From the NCBI RefSeq assembly GCF_000166775.1, contig NC_014720.1:2450001-2514000 (forward strand): DNA of 64,000 bases, in the 5' to 3' direction. Shown here piece after piece: positions 61,847-64,000 of the stretch (position 1 is the stretch's first letter; each line of letters starts with the position of its first letter). The notes under the pieces were generated by a model that saw only the letters and a program-made list of their open reading frames with translations, searched no databases and had not been told where the DNA came from. Made by a program: the position numbers and the translations under genes. Source of the DNA: Caldicellulosiruptor kronotskyensis 2002. GTDB lineage: Bacteria > Bacillota > Thermoanaerobacteria > Caldicellulosiruptorales > Caldicellulosiruptoraceae.

Positions 61847-62719
61847 TCACCCTTTTTTATCTTTCTCTATATCTCTATGAAATATTGAAACTTTATATCC
61901 CTGGTTTTCAATAGTCTTTTTAAGCTCTTCAGCCACTGTGACAGAACGGTGCTTGCCACCAGTACAGCCAATTGCAATTACAAGCTGCCCCTTCCCTTCT
62001 TCTGCATAATTTGGTATTAAAAATAAAATCAGGTCAAAAAGTTTTTGCAAGAATTCTTTTGTGACGTCCCAACTTAAAACATATTCTTTTACTTCAGGGT
62101 CTTTGCCTGTTTTGTACTTGAGAGTATCCACATAAAACGGGTTAGGGATGAATCTGACGTCAAAAACAAGGTCAGCATCAAGCGGAAGCCCGTATTTGAA
62201 CCCAAACGACATAATAGTGATTAGCATTGCCTCTTTTGACTTTTGCTGGACAAAAATCTCAAAGAGTTTCTCTTTTAAATCCTTGGGCAAAAGCGTTGAT
62301 GTATCAATCACAAAGTCAGCATACCTTTTTATATCCTCAAGCTTTTCTCTCTCCTTTTGAATGGCTTCTAAAATGCTGCCATCACCTTCATGACTCAGAG
62401 GATGTTTTCGCCTTGTCTCTTTATATCTTTTTATAAGAACCTCATCATGGGCATCTAAAAAGAGAAGTTTGAAGTTACGGTCATCCTTTTTCAGCTCCTG
62501 AAGAACATCTTTGAAGTCGTCAAAAAGTTCACCACCACGAATGTCTACAACCGCAGCAATCCTCGAAATCTTCTCTTTTGTTGCACTTGCAAGTTCAGCA
62601 ATCTTGGGTAAAAACTGTGGTGGTAGGTTATCTATACAAAAAAATCCCATGTCTTCAAACGCCCTTATTGCCAAGCTCTTACCAGCTCCTGACATGCCAG
62701 TTATTATTACTATCTCCAA
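61847..62719 (-). CDS. rapZ: RNase adapter/nucleotide-binding protein RapZ
   Basis: The TTG at 62719, six bases after AGGGTGG, opens LEIVIITGMSGAGKSLAIRA. The 290-residue protein has the P-loop GMSGAGKS at about 9-16, the conserved FCIDNLPPQFL, the DAHDEVLIKRYKETRRKHPL motif and the C-terminal AIGCTGGKHRSVTVAE. In E. coli RapZ guides RNase E to GlmZ, and in Bacillus YvcJ hydrolyses nucleotides; the role here is unknown. It lies between murB and yvcK. Confidence 0.94.
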   Translation of the reverse strand: MEIVIITGMSGAGKSLAIRAFEDMGFFCIDNLPPQFLPKIAELASATKEKISRIAAVVDIRGGELFDDFKDVLQELKKDDRNFKLLFLDAHDEVLIKRYKETRRKHPLSHEGDGSILEAIQKEREKLEDIKRYADFVIDTSTLLPKDLKEKLFEIFVQQKSKEAMLITIMSFGFKYGLPLDADLVFDVRFIPNPFYVDTLKYKTGKDPEVKEYVLSWDVTKEFLQKLFDLILFLIPNYAEEGKGQLVIAIGCTGGKHRSVTVAEELKKTIENQGYKVSIFHRDIEKDKKG

Positions 62720-62733
62720 CAAAACCACCCTTT

Positions 62734-63678
62734 TTATCTTCTATTTTGTCCATCCACTGGTACAAAAAGTGGTGTCTCAAACTCGCCTATGAACTGAATC
62801 TCGGGTTCAAGCAAAATTCCAAATTTTTCGTACACAGTTTTCTGAGCAAGATAGATGAGCTTTCTTACATCCTCAGCTTTAGCATCTCCTAAGTTTATGA
62901 TAAACCCTGCATGTTTTTCTGATATACACGCACCGCCTATTCTGTATCCTTTCAATCCTGCATCCTCGATGAGCTTTCCTGCAAAGTTGTTTGGCGGTCT
63001 TTTAAACACAGAACCGGCACTTGGATAAGAAAGAGGCTGTTTTTCTCTTCGTCTTTTTGAAAATTCATTTGCTTTTTGCAAAGGAGATATATCTTCTCTG
63101 TCGGCAAACTTGAGGCAAAATGCTGCTCTGAGAAGTACCATTTTTTCTTCTTTTAACCGGCTGTGCCTGTAAGAAAATCTCATATCTGTCCTACCAAGTT
63201 CTACTGGGTTCAAGTTCTCATCTAAAACCTCTGCCCATTCAAAGACCTCTTTTATCTCACCATCGTATGCACCAGCGTTCATGTACACAGCACCACCAAC
63301 AGTGCCAGGAATTCCTACTGCAAACTCCAAACCTTTTAGACCTACTTCGCACGCTTTTCTTGCAACCTGAGAGAGCATTGCTCCACATTCTGCTTCAATC
63401 AAATTTCCATCTATTTTAAAAAAGTCTATTTTGACTGTAGTAATTATCGCACCATCAAAGCCTTTATCAGAAACAAGAATATTTGAGCAGTTCCCAACAA
63501 CAATGTAGTTTATCGCTTTATCCTTTGCCACAGTTAACACTTCGATAAGTTGTTTAGTATTTTTAGGAAATACTATATATTTCGCTTCTCCACCTATTTT
63601 GAATGTTGTGAACTCTTTTAGTGGATGGTCTTTTAGAAACTCAATACCTGAATTTTTTAAATACATTTCAAATTCCAT
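62734..63678 (-). CDS. murB: UDP-N-acetylenolpyruvoylglucosamine reductase MurB
   Basis: MurB reduces UDP-GlcNAc-enolpyruvate to UDP-MurNAc, the second committed step of peptidoglycan synthesis, using FAD and NADPH. The 314 residues fit the short, Gram-positive type IIb form. FAD-binding motifs are TTFKIGGEAKYIVFPK and VVGNCSNILVSDKGF, with GLEFAVGIPGTVGGAVYMNA. The active site includes SYPSAGSVFKRPPNN (Ser) and the C-terminal FGILLEPEIQFIG (Glu). ATG at 63678 follows AAGGTGAT. It is the first gene of the murB-rapZ-yvcK-whiA-crh run. Confidence 0.97.
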   Translation of the reverse strand: MEFEMYLKNSGIEFLKDHPLKEFTTFKIGGEAKYIVFPKNTKQLIEVLTVAKDKAINYIVVGNCSNILVSDKGFDGAIITTVKIDFFKIDGNLIEAECGAMLSQVARKACEVGLKGLEFAVGIPGTVGGAVYMNAGAYDGEIKEVFEWAEVLDENLNPVELGRTDMRFSYRHSRLKEEKMVLLRAAFCLKFADREDISPLQKANEFSKRRREKQPLSYPSAGSVFKRPPNNFAGKLIEDAGLKGYRIGGACISEKHAGFIINLGDAKAEDVRKLIYLAQKTVYEKFGILLEPEIQFIGEFETPLFVPVDGQNRR

Positions 63679-63739
63679 TTTTCTATCACCTTAAAAACAT
63701 CCATTTCAAGTTTTATTATATTATATTTAAACAAAAAAT

Positions 63740-64000
63740 TTAATTATTTTTTATCTCAACTGCCTCAATGCCATCTTCCCATGGTTTGAGCAGTATAGAA
63801 AATAAACTCTTTAGAGCTTTAGCACTACCTTTTTCAAAAAGCCATAAATCTTCATGTTCTTTTTTAAGTATGACCGGCATACGGTTGTGAATATGTTTTA
63901 TTTCATCAGCTGGCTCTGTTGTAAGAATAACAAAACTGTCAACGGTCATCCCACCTTCAAGCTCAATTCTTTTGTAAAGCCCTGCCATGTAAAAGATATT
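63740..64000 (-). CDS. SRAP-family (YedK/HMCES-like) peptidase, C-terminal part (cut by window edge)
   Basis: The frame is open from the right edge (NIFYMAGLYKRIELEGGMTV) to TAA at 63740. The motif VILTTEPADEIKHIHNRMPV is diagnostic of SRAP proteins, which form a thiazolidine cross-link with abasic sites in single-stranded DNA; the His in HNRMP is the conserved one. The catalytic N-terminal Cys would be beyond the edge. About 60 bp separate it from murB in the same direction. Confidence 0.88.
   Translation of the reverse strand, partial: NIFYMAGLYKRIELEGGMTVDSFVILTTEPADEIKHIHNRMPVILKKEHEDLWLFEKGSAKALKSLFSILLKPWEDGIEAVEIKNN

Overview
The window looks like chromosome from a low-GC, anaerobic, thermophilic Firmicute, most likely Caldicellulosiruptor or a close relative. 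This is inferred from AT-rich DNA, strong AGGAGG-type ribosome binding sites with frequent TTG and GTG starts, a GTP-type PEP carboxykinase, HPr kinase plus a His-less HPr (Crh), the rapZ-yvcK-whiA-crh cluster and CdaA/CdaR. No species call is possible from the sequence alone. Nearly all genes lie on the minus strand.

Layout. 1-5.4 kb: an unknown acidic-linker protein (cut by the left edge), pckG, rsmA (ksgA), yajC and a divergent radical SAM protein. 5.4-13 kb: a membrane glycosylation locus with one intact GT39-type transferase, gtrA, a GtrB-like GT2, a secreted protein, and two further GT39 genes broken by 1-nt indels, several in homopolymers. 13-19.9 kb: tgt and a complete thiamine operon, thiS-G-H-F-E-C-D, behind a TPP riboswitch with two stacked terminators. 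20-23.6 kb: two Rpn-family genes (one broken) and a YhfC-GntR-small membrane protein operon. 23.7-31 kb: hprK, uvrC, cdaA-cdaR and an AmmeMemoRadiSam pair. 31-36.3 kb: a LacI-regulated sugar locus (Gfo/Idh, isomerase, LacI regulator, MFS) and a radical SAM activase. 36.4-42 kb: an AddB/AddA-like helicase-nuclease pair.

42-55.4 kb is accessory DNA. It opens with a decayed toxin-antitoxin patch (PIN gene with an in-frame stop, frameshifted HicA, broken HicB) and ISLre2 and IS256 transposase remnants. It then holds what looks like an unmodified double-glycine-leader bacteriocin system: a 72-residue precursor, a C39-peptidase ABC exporter, an HlyD adaptor, two further ABC-2 transporter pairs (candidate immunity) and a second, stand-alone membrane-anchored C39 peptidase. 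One gene of this group is truncated by the IS256 remnant. The exporter has a good sigma-A promoter directly preceded by a 17-bp A tract, and the precursor gene is followed at once by a perfect 15-bp hairpin. This cluster is the best candidate for a new system.

56-64 kb returns to core genes: two homocysteine methyltransferases (one fused to MTHFR), crh, whiA, yvcK, rapZ, murB and the end of an SRAP-family gene cut by the right edge.

No rRNA, tRNA or CRISPR array was recognised.
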